64,000 nucleotides of DNA from an uncultured Bacteroidales bacterium (GTDB lineage: Bacteria; Bacteroidota; Bacteroidia; Bacteroidales; Muribaculaceae). Each line of letters begins with the position of its first letter. The first letter of the stretch is position 1. Under the pieces are notes generated by a model. It was not told where the DNA came from, did no database searches, and saw only the letters and a list, made by a program, of their open reading frames with translations. The DNA is taken from NCBI GenBank assembly GCA_902792435.1, contig CADAZN010000008.1, positions 1-64,000 of the forward strand, in the 5' to 3' direction. Below, one piece after another: positions 1 through 8,546 of the stretch. Position numbers and translations under genes: made by a program.

Positions 1-1115
1 CTAGATGCGGTAAGAACGCCATCAACATCCTCAAATGCGATGCGGCCACCCTCTTCGGTCTGGTTCCAGTCGTTGAAAGTACCAACCAAGTAAGCCTCGT
101 TAATCTCTAATTCCTCCTCACCGATTGTCAGCTCATAGGTCTTGAAGTAGTTGCCAGGGAAATATTGATAGATGATAGCCTTGGTGTCGCTAACAACCTC
201 AGCGTTGAGCCAGTTGCACTGGAAGCCGTTGGTTACGAAACCAGCAATCTCGGGAACAACAGCGATAGCCTCCTCGGCATTCTTCTCGGCGATAGCCCAA
301 GCGTTGCCATAGTTAGGCAGAGTAGTGTAGATAACCAGGTCTTTGCCACCGAATGTCAGTGGGAAGCAGCCATTGGTAGCGCCCTTGTTAGGCAGAGAGA
401 AAGAAGTGCCAATAAAGCCGTCCTCAGTGTCGTTCATAACCAGGTCAACAGCAGCAGCGTTGCGAGTCCACAGCATGTAGTGCTTGGTGCCATCGACAGC
501 AATGTAGGGGTTAACTACAGTAGAGCTGGTAGGAGCAAGAGTTGCACCATCAACTGGGAACAGAGCGATGTGGTCGGCATCGATTTCACCACCCAGAAAA
601 GGAACCTTAAGGATGCCAGTAGACTTGGCTGTAACGAGCCAAAGGATACCGCCTTCGTCCTCATCCATCACGTTGCCCTCGATGAAGCTGAAGAAGTCGC
701 AACGGCCATTCTCGGCCTCAAAGTCAGCAAAAATGTTGGCTTCAACATCGATGGGGTCGCCACCGCCAGCGGGGAAGATCTTCATGATAACAGTGTCGGC
801 CATGAAGTTGCCTGGCCAGCTGTTGTCAACGCGTGCGATGATGTTGCCAGCCTCGTCGCGAGTAACTGCGGGCCAAGAAGCAGTAGCGCCAGTGTAGAGA
901 GTGTTCTCAACTGCGCCATCTTCGGGATTGTAGAAATTGATCTCGCCAAGAACCTTGTCCATAACGATGAACTTGCCAGCCATACCGAAGCCTTGACGGT
1001 TGTTCGCACGGTCGGTAGGAACATTGGTAGTGCTGGTTACCTCAGTGAGCGTAAACTCTTGCGCGCTCATTGTCAATGCAGCAAAGAAAGCTGCGAGAAG
1101 TAAAAATTTCTTCAT
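1..1115 (-). CDS. Secreted glycan-binding-like protein, C-terminus cut by window edge
   Basis: A reading frame opens at an ATG at 1115 and runs without a stop to position 1, giving 371 codons; the C-terminus is outside the window. The N-terminus (MKKFLLLAAFFAALTMSAQ) is a typical signal peptide, so the protein is exported. Most of it is unrecognised beta-rich sequence. The last visible part (YLVGTFNDWN) resembles the glycogen/starch-binding immunoglobulin-like domains found in SusE/SusF proteins and AMPK-type CBMs. It has its own promoter. Function is inferred only as surface polysaccharide binding; no catalytic motif is visible. Confidence 0.75.
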   Translation of the reverse strand, partial: MKKFLLLAAFFAALTMSAQEFTLTEVTSTTNVPTDRANNRQGFGMAGKFIVMDKVLGEINFYNPEDGAVENTLYTGATASWPAVTRDEAGNIIARVDNSWPGNFMADTVIMKIFPAGGGDPIDVEANIFADFEAENGRCDFFSFIEGNVMDEDEGGILWLVTAKSTGILKVPFLGGEIDADHIALFPVDGATLAPTSSTVVNPYIAVDGTKHYMLWTRNAAAVDLVMNDTEDGFIGTSFSLPNKGATNGCFPLTFGGKDLVIYTTLPNYGNAWAIAEKNAEEAIAVVPEIAGFVTNGFQCNWLNAEVVSDTKAIIYQYFPGNYFKTYELTIGEEELEINEAYLVGTFNDWNQTEEGGRIAFEDVDGVLTAS

Positions 1116-1219
1116 GATGATAATAATTTTTGGTTAATAAAAAATATTGGTGTTATTTAAGTTAGTATTGCAATAAGTCTTAGAATGTTGTGTTTCTACA
1201 CATGTATGTGTTTGGCTAA

Positions 1220-1250
1220 CAAAATTACACATTATTTTGTTAATTGCAAA
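1220..1250 (-). promoter_or_regulatory. Promoter of the partial secreted protein
   Basis: On the minus strand TTTG (1247-1250) lies 19 bases before TAATTTTG (1220-1227), matching the Bacteroidetes -33/-7 consensus. It leaves a leader of about 100 bases before the ATG at 1115. Confidence 0.6.
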
Positions 1251-1320
1251 TAAAATGAAAGAAAAACAAGTTTTTTTAAGTAAAAACTCCCCATTTCTGT
1301 ACTTGGCGATTATAAATAAA

Positions 1321-1360
1321 AATGCACCGACTTGTAGATGTCAAGTTGGTGCATTTTTTT
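1321..1360 (-). terminator. Bidirectional rho-independent terminator
   Basis: Arms 1321-1334 and 1342-1355 (AATGCACC.ACTTG type) pair with one mismatch around a 7-base loop. A T run follows on the plus strand and an A run precedes it, so it can end the S4-domain gene on the minus strand. Confidence 0.75.
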
Positions 1361-1379
1361 ACTATGTGAGATATCAGAA

Positions 1380-1835
1380 TTATTTTTTGTTGTTTAGCTT
1401 CTCCTCATCTTCCTCGGTCCAAAGTGGGCTCTCGTCGTCCCAGTCGTCGAAGCCGAAGAAAGCTTCGTCGGCAAACTCCTTCATCTCTCGTCCTTCTTTC
1501 TTGGTGGGGCGGCCCATACCTTTCTGTCGTCGCACGAAACCTCCAATGCGAGCCATCTCAAGCAACTTGTACTGGTCGTCGGAGGTGATGTTCTTCAGGT
1601 AGTTAGGCACCAGTTTTGCACCCACGCGGTTGTTGAGCAATCCCACTACTTCAAAGGTGAATGTGATGGGGGGCTTGCGCACCTCTATCACGTCGCCCAC
1701 CTTGATGTTGTGCGACGGCTTCACATTCATGCCCTTGATGGTCACGCGCCCAAGTTTGCACTGGTCGGTGGCGAGCGACCGCGTCTTGAAGACCCTTGTG
1801 GCCCACAGCCACTTGTCGATGCGCATTTCAGTCAT
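1380..1835 (-). CDS. S4-domain RNA-binding protein (Hsp15-like)
   Basis: 151 aa. The N-terminal part (MRIDKWLWATRVFKTRSLA, then a G-V-I-K-G segment) is a clear S4 RNA-binding domain, residues about 5-65, of the type in E. coli Hsp15/HslR, which binds free 50S subunits carrying a stalled nascent chain and helps recycle them. The length is close to Hsp15 (about 133 aa) with an acidic C-terminal tail (about 125-151). The start at 1835 is the first ATG before the domain. It is followed by a strong terminator and sits downstream of rplY-pth on the same strand, separated by a CT-rich simple repeat. Family is clear; the exact role is transferred from Hsp15. Confidence 0.85.
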   Translation of the reverse strand: MTEMRIDKWLWATRVFKTRSLATDQCKLGRVTIKGMNVKPSHNIKVGDVIEVRKPPITFTFEVVGLLNNRVGAKLVPNYLKNITSDDQYKLLEMARIGGFVRRQKGMGRPTKKEGREMKEFADEAFFGFDDWDDESPLWTEEDEEKLNNKK

Positions 1836-1890
1836 AATCGTTAATTGCTAGTCGTTTATCGTTTATAAAAGCCGATGATAAAGATATGGA

Positions 1891-1942
1891 CACTCCACTC
1901 TCACTCTTACTCTCACTCTCACTCTCCACTCTCACTCTCTAC
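1891..1942. repeat. CTCACT-type simple repeat
   Basis: About 50 bases made of imperfect CACTCT/CTCACT units between the S4 gene and pth, touching the pth stop codon. It looks like slippage-prone low-complexity sequence. No promoter or hairpin is evident in it. Confidence 0.7.
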
Positions 1943-2502
1943 TTATTATTGTAGTTGGTCATGGCAAAGCTTAGCCCGCTCAGGCAAAATGCCTTGATGG
2001 TGTCGACGGCTTTTTTCAGTCGCTCGGGGAGCTGTTGCTGTTCCTCGATAGTGAGAGGCCCCAGCACATAGTCGACTTGAGCACCCTCGGGGAAGTCGCT
2101 TCCAATGCCAAATCGCAGGCGCGCATAGTTTTGCGAACCTACCATAGCGTTAATGTTCTTCAGTCCGTTGTGACCACCGTCGGCGCCCTTGCCGCGCAAC
2201 CTAATAGTGCCAAACGGCAGAGCCAGGTCGTCAACAACCACAAGCAAGTGGTCGAGCGCTATTTTCTCTTTCTGCATCCAATATCTTACCGCCTCACCAC
2301 TACGATTCATGTAGGTAGAAGGTTTCAAGAGCACCAGTTGCTGGTTCTTGAGACGCATCTGTGCCACATCGCCATAGCGCTGAGTGGTAAAAAAAACATT
2401 GGATGCCTCGGCCAAGGCATCCAATATTGTAAAGCCAATGTTGTGACGGGTACCTTGATATTCGTTACCAATGTTTCCCAATCCAACAATCAAGAACTTC
2501 AT
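1939..2502 (-). CDS. pth: Peptidyl-tRNA hydrolase
   Basis: 187 aa. Hydrolyses the ester bond of peptidyl-tRNAs that drop off the ribosome, recycling tRNA in the cytoplasm. Catalytic residues are in their usual places: N10, H20 (TRHNIGF), the NRSG asparagine near residue 68, and Asp in [11 protein letters not shown] near 93, followed by [14 protein letters not shown]. An in-frame extension upstream into rplY sequence is possible but implausible; ATG 2502 ([12 protein letters not shown]) matches the family start and the usual ~190-aa length. It lies 64 bases after rplY, a standard Bacteroidetes pairing, and is probably co-transcribed with it. Confidence 0.95.
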   Translation of the reverse strand: MKFLIVGLGNIGNEYQGTRHNIGFTILDALAEASNVFFTTQRYGDVAQMRLKNQQLVLLKPSTYMNRSGEAVRYWMQKEKIALDHLLVVVDDLALPFGTIRLRGKGADGGHNGLKNINAMVGSQNYARLRFGIGSDFPEGAQVDYVLGPLTIEEQQQLPERLKKAVDTIKAFCLSGLSFAMTNYNNK

Positions 2503-2566
2503 TGTCGTTGTTTCTTGAGGTTGTTCAACATTTTTGGATTTAGAAGAGAATAGTTGCTTGAATAAA

Positions 2567-3253
2567 TTACTCAGCAGCTTCACCTTCTTCACCCTCCTCG
2601 CTTTCGGCAGCGGCAGTAGCAGCAGCACGAGTGGCACGAACACCAGTGATAACAAGATCCTTAGAGCTTGCGAGCTCGAAGTTGTCATACTTGAGATCAC
2701 CAACCTTAACTGATTGACCAATGCCCAGGCTATCAACGTTAACGATGATGCGCTCGGGAATCTCGGTGTAGATACCTTTAACTTTCACCTTCTTCATGCT
2801 CAGGTAAAGCTTACCACCAGCCTTAACACCTGCTGCGTGACCCTCTACGTTAACGGGGATAGATACAACAACTGGCTTGTCGTTGGTTACCTCAAGGAAG
2901 TCGAGGTGCAGGATGCTGTCGTTTACTGGGTGCCACTGGATGTCCTTAAGAACAGCCATTTTCTCAACGCCATTGATGTTGAGAGCTACTACAAACACCT
3001 CGGGAGTGTAGATGAGCTTGCGCACGTCGTTGAAGTTAACGGTGAAATCGGTAGTGAGAACTGCTTTGCCTTCGCGGCCAATCTCAACAACCTTCTCGCC
3101 CTCGGCGAGAGTGCCGTCATACTTACCATCTTTTAACTCGATTACCTTGCCACCATTCAGGACGCAAGGGATCTTCTGGCCGGCGCGAAGCGCCTTAGCT
3201 GCCTTCTTGCCAAGGTCAGTTCTTGGCTCTGCGTTTAATTGAAATGTCTTCAT
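2567..3253 (-). CDS. rplY: 50S ribosomal protein L25 / general stress protein Ctc
   Basis: 228 aa. L25/Ctc binds 5S rRNA in the large ribosomal subunit. The N-terminal L25 domain (from [23 protein letters not shown], about residues 1-95) is followed by the Ctc-type C-terminal beta domain (about 100-195) and a short tail rich in Ala, Glu and Gly, as in the long TL5/Ctc form. The ATG at 3253 is the conserved start. It heads a two-gene unit with pth, with a TACCTTTG promoter about 75 bases upstream. Nothing unusual is seen. Confidence 0.95.
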   Translation of the reverse strand: MKTFQLNAEPRTDLGKKAAKALRAGQKIPCVLNGGKVIELKDGKYDGTLAEGEKVVEIGREGKAVLTTDFTVNFNDVRKLIYTPEVFVVALNINGVEKMAVLKDIQWHPVNDSILHLDFLEVTNDKPVVVSIPVNVEGHAAGVKAGGKLYLSMKKVKVKGIYTEIPERIIVNVDSLGIGQSVKVGDLKYDNFELASSKDLVITGVRATRAAATAAAESEEGEEGEAAE

Positions 3254-3326
3254 TTTTAATAAGTTGTGTTACTCAAAATTAAGTTATTTAGCTTAATTTC
3301 CCATCACACGGGAGCTTAAAGCGGTG

Positions 3327-3359
3327 CAAAGGTACAACATTTTTTCAGTTTACCTACAA
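3327..3359 (-). promoter_or_regulatory. rplY-pth promoter
   Basis: TACCTTTG (minus strand, 3327-3334) is a perfect -7 element. A TTG at 3357-3359 lies 22 bases upstream, slightly long for the -33 element. Confidence 0.6.
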
Positions 3360-3430
3360 GAAAACAAAAAAAATATTGTAATTATTTGTTTTTTCCTATA
3401 ATTACGTTGTGCCAAGATGTGTCTTTCCAT

Positions 3431-3466
3431 AAAAAAAATTATGCAGATGTTTCTCAACATCCGCAT
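3431..3466 (-). terminator. Terminator-like hairpin with no upstream gene
   Basis: Arms 3441-3451 and 3456-3466 (ATGCAGATGTT / AACATCCGCAT) pair around TCTC with one mismatch. An eight-T run follows on the minus strand (3431-3438). No minus-strand gene lies upstream, since the next gene to the right is rnz on the plus strand. The rest of 3254-3684 holds only the two promoters and AT-rich sequence. Confidence 0.55.
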
Positions 3467-3629
3467 AAAGTAAACCTTAAAAATCTAATCCTATGAAAAA
3501 ACTTGTTGCAAATGTAAATGGTTGTCATTAACTATGCAAGAGTTGTGAATAAAAAAAATAATTTTTTAACATTTTTTTATGTGTAATGTGCAAATTTATC
3601 GCATGGCAGATTTTTCCAATAGCTGCTTT

Positions 3630-3660
3630 TTGTGTAAGAGGATAAAAAATATTAACTTCG
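3630..3660 (+). promoter_or_regulatory. rnz promoter
   Basis: TTG (3630-3632), 20 bases, then TAACTTCG (3653-3660), one base off the -7 consensus. The start codon is 25 bases further on. Confidence 0.5.
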
Positions 3661-3684
3661 TGGCCACAAAAAGCAATTTTACTA

Positions 3685-4605
3685 ATGTCGACATTGAATT
3701 TGAATATATTGGGTTGTGGCTCTGCAACATCCACGCTGCGACATCAGCCCTCGTGCCAGGTGCTGGATGTTAGAGGCAAGCTTTTCATGATTGACTGTGG
3801 AGAAGGCGCCCAACTGTCAATGCGGAAAATGAGACTCAAGTTTTCCCGACTTAACAACATCTTCATCAGCCACCTTCACGGCGATCATTGCTTCGGGCTT
3901 TTGGGGCTGATTTCCACAATGGCCCTCCTGGAAAAGGGTGGAACGGTGACAGTGCACATTTTCAAAGATGGGGCTAAGATGTTTAGCGAGCTTCTCGACT
4001 ACTTCTGTCGTGAGCGGCCGTTTGATCTCAAATTCAATATTATTGACACTCATCCGGCAGTAATCTATGAGGATAACTCCATCACTGTGAGCACAATTCC
4101 GCTCAGCCATCGCTTGCCATGCGTTGGCTTTATATTTCGAGAGAAGCCCAAGCTTCGTCACATCAATCCCGAGGAGTGTGCCAAGCACAACATTCCGTTG
4201 CATGCAATGAACTTGTTGAAGAATGGGATGGATTATGTGTCGCCCGATGGACAGGTTATTCCTAACGACGTGCTCACCACCAATCCTGAAAAGGCTGTGT
4301 CCTATGCCTACTGCAGCGACACTAAGTATTCAAAGCGAGTGATTGACTCGGTGAGAGATGTAGACTGGCTCTACCATGAGGCCACTTATGGCGACGAGAA
4401 CATCAAGAACGCCGTGAGCCGATACCACAGCACGGCACGCCAAGCAGGCATGGTGGCTAGCGAGGCTCATGTGCAAAAACTGATATTGGGGCACTATAGC
4501 AGCCGATATGTTGAAGAAGATGTGCTTTTGTCGCAGGCTCAAGAGGAATTTCCTAACACGATGCTTGCCATGGAAGGCTTGAAAATCGACCTCAGCGACG
4601 TGTGA
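3685..4605 (+). CDS. rnz: Ribonuclease Z
   Basis: 306 aa. A zinc-dependent metallo-beta-lactamase-fold endonuclease that removes 3' trailers from tRNA precursors. The HLHGDH zinc motif is at residues 63-68, preceded by IDCGEGAQ, and later ligands are visible (PLSHRLPCVGFI, YCSDTKYS, YHEATY, GHYSSRY). Length fits the short bacterial form. The ATG at 3685 gives the conserved N-terminus (LNILGCGSATSTLRHQPSCQ). It is a single-gene unit with its own promoter; the SRP RNA follows 80 bases downstream on the same strand. Confidence 0.95.
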   Translation: MSTLNLNILGCGSATSTLRHQPSCQVLDVRGKLFMIDCGEGAQLSMRKMRLKFSRLNNIFISHLHGDHCFGLLGLISTMALLEKGGTVTVHIFKDGAKMFSELLDYFCRERPFDLKFNIIDTHPAVIYEDNSITVSTIPLSHRLPCVGFIFREKPKLRHINPEECAKHNIPLHAMNLLKNGMDYVSPDGQVIPNDVLTTNPEKAVSYAYCSDTKYSKRVIDSVRDVDWLYHEATYGDENIKNAVSRYHSTARQAGMVASEAHVQKLILGHYSSRYVEEDVLLSQAQEEFPNTMLAMEGLKIDLSDV

Positions 4606-4649
4606 GAAGCTCGATAATGGCTCGTTTCAGCACTATTTTTTCGAAAAAA

Positions 4650-4680
4650 TTTGTCAGGAACAAAAAAAGTATTACCTTTG
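4650..4680 (+). promoter_or_regulatory. SRP RNA promoter
   Basis: TTTG (4650-4653), 19 bases, then TACCTTTG (4673-4680), a perfect -33/-7 pair placed just before the SRP RNA. Confidence 0.75.
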
Positions 4681-4683
4681 CAG

Positions 4684-4784
4684 CCGGGTAAGTCCTACAC
4701 GGCCAGCTCCCTGCCAATCCCCCAGGTCTTGACCGAAGCAAGGGTAACAGGTTGTAGCGGCGCGATGTAGTCTTCTTACCCTAG
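4684..4784 (+). ncRNA. ffs: Signal recognition particle RNA (small, 4.5S type)
   Basis: About 100 nt. The ends pair as GGGTAAG (4686-4692) with CTTACCC (4775-4781). The apical Ffh-binding region is recognisable: CCCAGGTCTTGACCGAAGCA, then AGGG, then GGTTGTAGCGGCGCGATGTAG, which follows the conserved order of bacterial SRP RNAs. The tip is a GGU-CUUG-ACC hairpin instead of the GGAA tetraloop of E. coli, as I recall for Bacteroidetes. The RNA works with Ffh, which is encoded about 7 kb downstream. Ends are estimated from the pairing and promoter. Confidence 0.88.
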
Positions 4785-4934
4785 ATTTGGTAGCATCTTA
4801 ATGTATCTCACTTTTTAACAACTGAGGATAGGTATGTATTTGATAAACAATATAAAATAGTGAAATGATGATAGGGTAGAGGTGCTTTTTTTTAGTTAAA
4901 ATGGTTAATGTGGAAAAATGTTTTGAAATAGTTT

Positions 4935-4964
4935 TTTGTATTAGCAAAAATATCAATACCTTTG
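4935..4964 (+). promoter_or_regulatory. Promoter of an unassigned short transcript
   Basis: TTTG (4935-4938), 18 bases, then TACCTTTG (4957-4964). It has the same strong form as the SRP RNA and rpsA promoters but no obvious gene behind it. Confidence 0.65.
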
Positions 4965-4970
4965 CACAAA

Positions 4971-5153
4971 AATTAGGACTCTGATTCAACATAATGGATT
5001 TGCTACAGTTCTTTATATTTGACAGTTATGGTCCTGGCAATAAGATGTTTACTGCCGGGGATACAATATCGCACTCAAGGAACTACAAGGCAAAGAGTAT
5101 AAACTGCACACCGCTATAAGAGCAATGTATCTTATAACGGTGTGCCGCTTTTT
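4971..5153 (+). ncRNA. Candidate structured small RNA or leader transcript
   Basis: A unit of about 180 nt between a consensus promoter and a strong terminator, with no recognised gene. Internal pairing is visible: CCTGGCA with TGCCGGG, extended by TAT/ATA after a short bulge, and an outer CAGTT with AACTG. A 41-codon frame (4994-5119, MDLLQFFIFDSYGPG...) fits inside it, and its stop codon falls in the left arm of the terminator. It may be an independent small RNA (6S-sized, though I see no closing stem typical of 6S) or a leader that controls the TonB receptor gene starting at 5245. No family was recognised. Confidence 0.5.
5106..5153 (+). terminator. Strong terminator upstream of the TonB receptor
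   Basis: Arms GCACACCGCTATAAGA (5106-5121) and 5130-5145 pair at 15 of 16 positions around an 8-base loop, followed by CGCTTTTT. It ends the candidate small RNA about 90 bases before the next start codon, so it could also act as an attenuator. Confidence 0.8.
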
Positions 5154-5244
5154 AAAAAGAGTTGATGACGCATATTTATATATAGAGACGAGAAAATAAA
5201 ACTATTAAACGTTTTTTTTAAATACTTTATTAATCTAACATTTT

Positions 5245-8200
5245 ATGCTTAAAAGATTTTACTTATCAACGCTGATGATGTTGCTGGCAGCAGCAATGTC
5301 ACTTAATGCGCAGATTACTACCTCGTCGATGACAGGTGTAATCGTTGACGACACCAATGAGCCCCTCATTGGCGCAGTGGTAAAGGCCGTGCACGTGCCC
5401 TCGGGTACTGAGTACAACGCCGTGAGCAACATGGATGGACGATTCTACATCCAAGGTATGCGTACTGGTGGTCCTTACACCACTACAGTGTCCTACGTTG
5501 GCTACAAGACAATGGTGATGTCTGAAATCACATTGCCTCTGGGTGAGACCTACAACTTGCCCGTAACCATGCAGACCGATGCTAACCAACTCCAAGAAGT
5601 GGTTGTCGTGGGCTCAGGTTCGAAGTTCGCTGGTGAGAAGACTGGAGCTACTACCAACATCTCCAATGTTCAAATCACCAACCTTCCTACCGTTACCCGC
5701 AGCATCACCGACGTTACTCGCCTCTCGCCTTATGGAGGTAACGGAATGGCTTTTGCCGGTGCTGATGGTCGTACTGCCAACTTCACTGTTGACGGTGCCA
5801 ACTTCAACAACAACTTCGGTTTGAGCGACAAACTTCCTGGTGGTGGTAACCCAATCTCACTCGACGCTATCGAGGAGTTGCAGGTTGTTATCTCGCCTTA
5901 CGACGTTCGTCAAACCAACTTCATCGGTGGTGGTGTTAACGCCATTACTAAGAGTGGTAACAACACATTCCGTGGAAGTGCCTATCTTTACCATCGTAAC
6001 GAGCACCTGCGTGGTGACTGCGTAGAAGGTGAACAGCTTGCCGGAGCTCGTGCAAAAGACCGCAACACAACTTATGGCTTTACTCTGGGTGGCCCAATCA
6101 TCAAGAACAAATTGTTCTTCTTCGTGAACGGTGAAATGTCAAAGATTCCTACTGTTGCCAATCGCTGGCGCGCTTCGGAGAACGGTGTTGCCGATCCTGA
6201 CAACTACCTGTCACGCACCACTATTGCCGACATGGCAAGAGTTCAAAAGCACGTGATGGACAAGTATGGTTATGACACCGGTTCTTATACCGACTTCCCT
6301 GCCGACGAGAGCAACTACAAGCTGCTTGCCCGTATCGACTGGAACATCACCAACGATCATCACTTAGCACTTCGCTATAACTACACTAAGAACAACGTAT
6401 GGAACGCAGCCAACGCCACTTCGATGGACGGTGGCACTCGTTCAGCATTTGCCCGTGCATCGCAGTACTCGATGATTTTTGCAAACTCGATGTACTCAAT
6501 GCAGAACCTTGTGCACTCTCTTTCATTTGACTTGAACAGCCGCTTGACCGACAACCTGTCGAACCAGTTCCTCGCCACTTGGTCAAAACTTGACGACGTG
6601 CGTGGCACTAATTCAAGCGAGTTCCCATTCATCGACATCCTTGATGGTACTGGCTCTAACGGCAACTACATGGCTCTCGGTTATGAGCTCTTTACTTGGA
6701 ATAACGCCGTTCACAACACCATTTGGAACATGAAGGACGATATCACTTACTATGCTGGTAACCACAAGATTATGGGTGGCATCAGCTTCGAGCATCAGAT
6801 GGCCGACAACCAGTATATGCGTAATGGTACTGGTTACTACCGCTATGAGAGCGTTGACGACTTCATCAATGGCGCTGCTCCTCAGGTGGTTTGCTTGACC
6901 TACGGTTACGACGGTGAGACTGCTCCTGCAGCTCGAGTTCAGTTCAACAAGCTTGGCATCTATGGTCAGGACGAGTGGAACGTTAGTGACAAGTTCAAAT
7001 TGACTTACGGACTTCGCATCGATGGTCTCTTCTTCAACAATGGTGACCTGATGACTAACAAGAAAATCCTTGACATTGACTATTATGATGAGGACGGTAA
7101 AGTTCGCAACGTTGACACTGGCAAGTGGCCAAAGAGCTCAATCACCTTCTCGCCTCGCGTAGGTTTCGTTTGGGATGTAATGGGCGACAAGAGCCTCAAG
7201 GTTCGTGGCGGTACAGGTCTCTTCTCGGGCCGTCTGCCATTGGTATTCTTCACCAACATGCCAACCAACGGTGGTATGGTTCAATACCAAGCTCAGCTCA
7301 ACTCTAAAAACACCGATATGAGCCAGTTTGCTGGCGGTCTCGTTACCGACGCTAGCGGCCATGCTACTATCGCTGCTCTGCAGGAGAAACTCTTCAGCAT
7401 GGGTTACCCACAGACTGTTAAGCCAGAGGATGGTACTGTTCCATCGGCCGTTAATGGTGTAGATTCTAAGTTCAAGATGCCACAGGTGTGGAAATCTTCA
7501 ATCGCTATTGACTATGCATTCCCAGTATCATTCCCATTAACACTGACTGGTGAGTTTATCTTCAACAAGACTATCAATGGTGTTTCGATCAGCGACTGGT
7601 CAATTCCTAGCGTAGGTGGCTTCGCCCGCTTCAACGGTGCTGACAACCGTCCAATCTATCCTGAAGGATTCCGCACTGGTACCAAGGCATTCGTTCTTGA
7701 GAACACAAGCAAGGGTTACGGATGGAGCGCCAATATCATGGCAACTGCTAAACCTGCCGATTGGGTAAGCTTGATGGCTTCTTACACTCACACTGTTTCT
7801 AAGGAAGTTACCGGTATGCCAGGTTCGGCTGCTGAGAGTGCCTTCACTTATGTTCCTACTTGGGAAGGTCCTAACAACATTCGTCTGCACAACTCGCAGT
7901 ATGTTACTCCCGATCGCTTCGTGGCAAGTGCCACTCTGCACGACCGCAGCGGCAACCACTACAACCTCATCTATGAGGCTTGGCGTGGAGGTTACAACTA
8001 CTCTTACATGACTAGCAACGACATGAACGGCGACGGTTACAACTACGACGCTATCTACATCCCAACCGATCAGGAGGTTGCTGATGGAGAGTTCCGTTTC
8101 GTTAGCGAAAACGATCGCGACCGCTTCATGAGCTACGTTCACAACGACAGCTACCTGAAGAATCATCAGGGTGAGTATGCCGAGGGTTACAGCGTTTACA

Positions 8201-8523
8201 GCCCATGGGTACACCGCATTGACCTTGGTTACAAGCACGACTTCAACTTCCGTGCTGGCAACACCAAGCACACAATCCAGTTGAGCTTCGACATGAAGAA
8301 CGTTCTTAACTTCTTCAACTCTAGCTGGGGCGTAAGCAAGACTTTGAATCCTGAAATTGGCAGTGAAGCACGCATCCTTGACTACAAGGGCGTTGATGCC
8401 GATGGATATGCTAGATTTGCTACTAATAAGGCTATCGACGGCAACACCAAGACTTGGACTCCCTACCACAACATTGGTCAATGCTGGAACATTGCTATCG
8501 GTATTAAGTATATTTTCAATTAA
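5245..8523 (+). CDS. Oar-like TonB-dependent outer membrane receptor
   Basis: 1092 aa. Signal peptide (residues 1-22, ending SLNAQ), a carboxypeptidase-regulatory-like beta domain (about 28-110: GVIVDDTNEPLIGAVV...), a TonB-dependent plug (about 115-235: TVDGANFNN, ISPYDVRQTNFIGGGVNA) and a long 22-strand-type barrel ending in IAIGIKYIFN. The plug signature and the lack of the SusC TonB-box region place it with Oar/OmpA-related receptors rather than SusC. It imports an unknown ligand through the outer membrane using TonB energy. The next gene, 23 bases downstream, is a lipoprotein likely to work with it. The upstream terminator suggests controlled expression. Confidence 0.88.
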   Translation: MLKRFYLSTLMMLLAAAMSLNAQITTSSMTGVIVDDTNEPLIGAVVKAVHVPSGTEYNAVSNMDGRFYIQGMRTGGPYTTTVSYVGYKTMVMSEITLPLGETYNLPVTMQTDANQLQEVVVVGSGSKFAGEKTGATTNISNVQITNLPTVTRSITDVTRLSPYGGNGMAFAGADGRTANFTVDGANFNNNFGLSDKLPGGGNPISLDAIEELQVVISPYDVRQTNFIGGGVNAITKSGNNTFRGSAYLYHRNEHLRGDCVEGEQLAGARAKDRNTTYGFTLGGPIIKNKLFFFVNGEMSKIPTVANRWRASENGVADPDNYLSRTTIADMARVQKHVMDKYGYDTGSYTDFPADESNYKLLARIDWNITNDHHLALRYNYTKNNVWNAANATSMDGGTRSAFARASQYSMIFANSMYSMQNLVHSLSFDLNSRLTDNLSNQFLATWSKLDDVRGTNSSEFPFIDILDGTGSNGNYMALGYELFTWNNAVHNTIWNMKDDITYYAGNHKIMGGISFEHQMADNQYMRNGTGYYRYESVDDFINGAAPQVVCLTYGYDGETAPAARVQFNKLGIYGQDEWNVSDKFKLTYGLRIDGLFFNNGDLMTNKKILDIDYYDEDGKVRNVDTGKWPKSSITFSPRVGFVWDVMGDKSLKVRGGTGLFSGRLPLVFFTNMPTNGGMVQYQAQLNSKNTDMSQFAGGLVTDASGHATIAALQEKLFSMGYPQTVKPEDGTVPSAVNGVDSKFKMPQVWKSSIAIDYAFPVSFPLTLTGEFIFNKTINGVSISDWSIPSVGGFARFNGADNRPIYPEGFRTGTKAFVLENTSKGYGWSANIMATAKPADWVSLMASYTHTVSKEVTGMPGSAAESAFTYVPTWEGPNNIRLHNSQYVTPDRFVASATLHDRSGNHYNLIYEAWRGGYNYSYMTSNDMNGDGYNYDAIYIPTDQEVADGEFRFVSENDRDRFMSYVHNDSYLKNHQGEYAEGYSVYSPWVHRIDLGYKHDFNFRAGNTKHTIQLSFDMKNVLNFFNSSWGVSKTLNPEIGSEARILDYKGVDADGYARFATNKAIDGNTKTWTPYHNIGQCWNIAIGIKYIFN

Positions 8524-8546
8524 TTCATTAAAGCACATACACTACT

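Noticed and set aside
165-1103. Long plus-strand reading frame of 312 codons
   Set aside because: It is antisense to a signal-peptide-bearing minus-strand gene with a promoter and clear codon pattern; the plus-strand translation shows no domain.
2503-2736. Upstream extension of pth by 78 codons
   Set aside because: It reads rplY sequence out of frame; family length and the conserved N-terminus support ATG 2502.
4798-4992. 64-codon minus-strand frame between the SRP RNA and the small-RNA unit
   Set aside because: AT-rich, Ile/Leu/Lys-biased chance frame that crosses the promoter at 4935-4964; no supporting signal.
4971-5153. Firm call as 6S RNA
   Set aside because: Size fits, but I see no long closing stem between the 5' and 3' ends; kept as an unassigned candidate.
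7600-8538. 312-codon minus-strand frame inside the Oar-like receptor
   Set aside because: A mirror of the strong codon bias in the receptor gene; Val-rich translation without motifs.
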